DNA from: Pseudomonas sp.
Lineage (GTDB): Bacteria; Pseudomonadota; Gammaproteobacteria; Pseudomonadales; Pseudomonadaceae
DNA length: 36,135 nucleotides
Assembly (NCBI GenBank): GCA_030656145.1
Contig: JAUSOF010000041.1
Coordinates: forward strand, 1 to 36,135
Direction: 5' to 3'
In this document: positions 36,039-36,135 of the stretch, piece by piece
Numbering within the stretch: position 1 is the first letter of the stretch
How the letters are laid out: each line of letters opens with the position of its first letter
The notes under the pieces: model-generated
What the model was told of the DNA's origin: nothing
The model's input: the letters and a program-made list of their open reading frames with translations, nothing else
Databases searched by the model: none
Position numbers and translations under genes: made by a program

Positions 36039-36135
36039 ATGACCCAGCCCACCGTCCTGATTACCGGATGCTCCAGCGGCATCGGCCGCGCCCTGGCCGG
36101 CGAATTCAAACAGGCCGGTTATCAGGTATGGGCCA
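36039..36135 (+). CDS. Short-chain dehydrogenase/reductase (N-terminus only)
   Basis: The first 32 codons of an SDR-family oxidoreductase, cut by the window edge. The sequence MTQPTVLITGCSSGIGRALA has the TGxxxGIG NAD(P)-binding motif (residues 10-16). AAGGA lies 7 bases before the ATG. Substrate cannot be inferred from this fragment. A palindromic element ends 28 bases upstream, so the promoter may lie in or before it. Confidence 0.9.
   Translation, partial: MTQPTVLITGCSSGIGRALAGEFKQAGYQVWA

Overview
The window is chromosomal DNA from a Pseudomonas species (sensu stricto). The evidence is the high GC content, protein sequences close to P. aeruginosa homologues as I remember them, and a complete 12-gene alginate operon in the P. 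aeruginosa order. It is probably not P. aeruginosa. From memory of PAO1, the rpsB/dap block, the moaCDE genes and algD are far apart there, whereas here they lie within 36 kb. The species cannot be fixed from sequence reading alone.

Left part (1-15380): a housekeeping block. rpsB (partial, minus) diverges from map, glnD, dapC, a YffB/ArsC-like gene and dapD. A strong terminator after dapD precedes a 49-codon remnant of the cysteine desulfurase gene csdA, which runs into csdE. Then come tcdA (minus), dapE, rlmA, a conserved hypothetical, a stand-alone AotJ-like amino-acid binding protein (minus), a 54-aa membrane protein, moaC-moaD-moaE (minus) and a PIN-PhoH ATPase (minus). Three steps of the succinylase branch of lysine/diaminopimelate synthesis (DapD, DapC, DapE) are present. 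GlnD and the CsdE/TcdA pair link to nitrogen sensing and tRNA modification.

Middle (15381-18373): a DmeF-like cation diffusion facilitator (minus) with a MerR-type promoter, the peroxide-stress gene yaaA, and a 632-bp AT-richer region with the algD promoter. That region has an AlgU-type promoter (GAACTA-N17-TCTTA) and, two bases upstream of it, a perfect 10-bp AlgR site in reverse orientation. A leader of about 355 nt follows, with a candidate RsmA site near the algD ribosome binding site.

Right part (18374-35230): algD-alg8-alg44-algK-algE-algG-algX-algL-algI-algJ-algF-algA. All are intact, with key catalytic or ligand residues visible. AlgA and AlgD make GDP-mannuronate. Alg8/Alg44 polymerise it under c-di-GMP control. 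AlgG, AlgL and AlgX act in the periplasm with AlgK and the porin AlgE. AlgI, AlgJ, AlgF and AlgX handle O-acetylation. A strong terminator follows algA, then a small membrane protein gene and the start of a short-chain dehydrogenase.

The most unusual feature is a set of palindromic, MITE-like elements in the gene junctions of the alginate region. They sit at algD/alg8 (37-bp hairpin), algE/algG (180 bp), algF/algA (224 bp) and downstream of algA (178 bp), with a short repeat at algL/algI. The algF/algA and downstream copies clearly belong to one family. The algD/alg8 hairpin has the same ends. The algE/algG element is a different family. The second main observation is the in-frame deletion of csdA while csdE and tcdA are retained. 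I found no phage, CRISPR array, tRNA or wholly novel multi-gene system.
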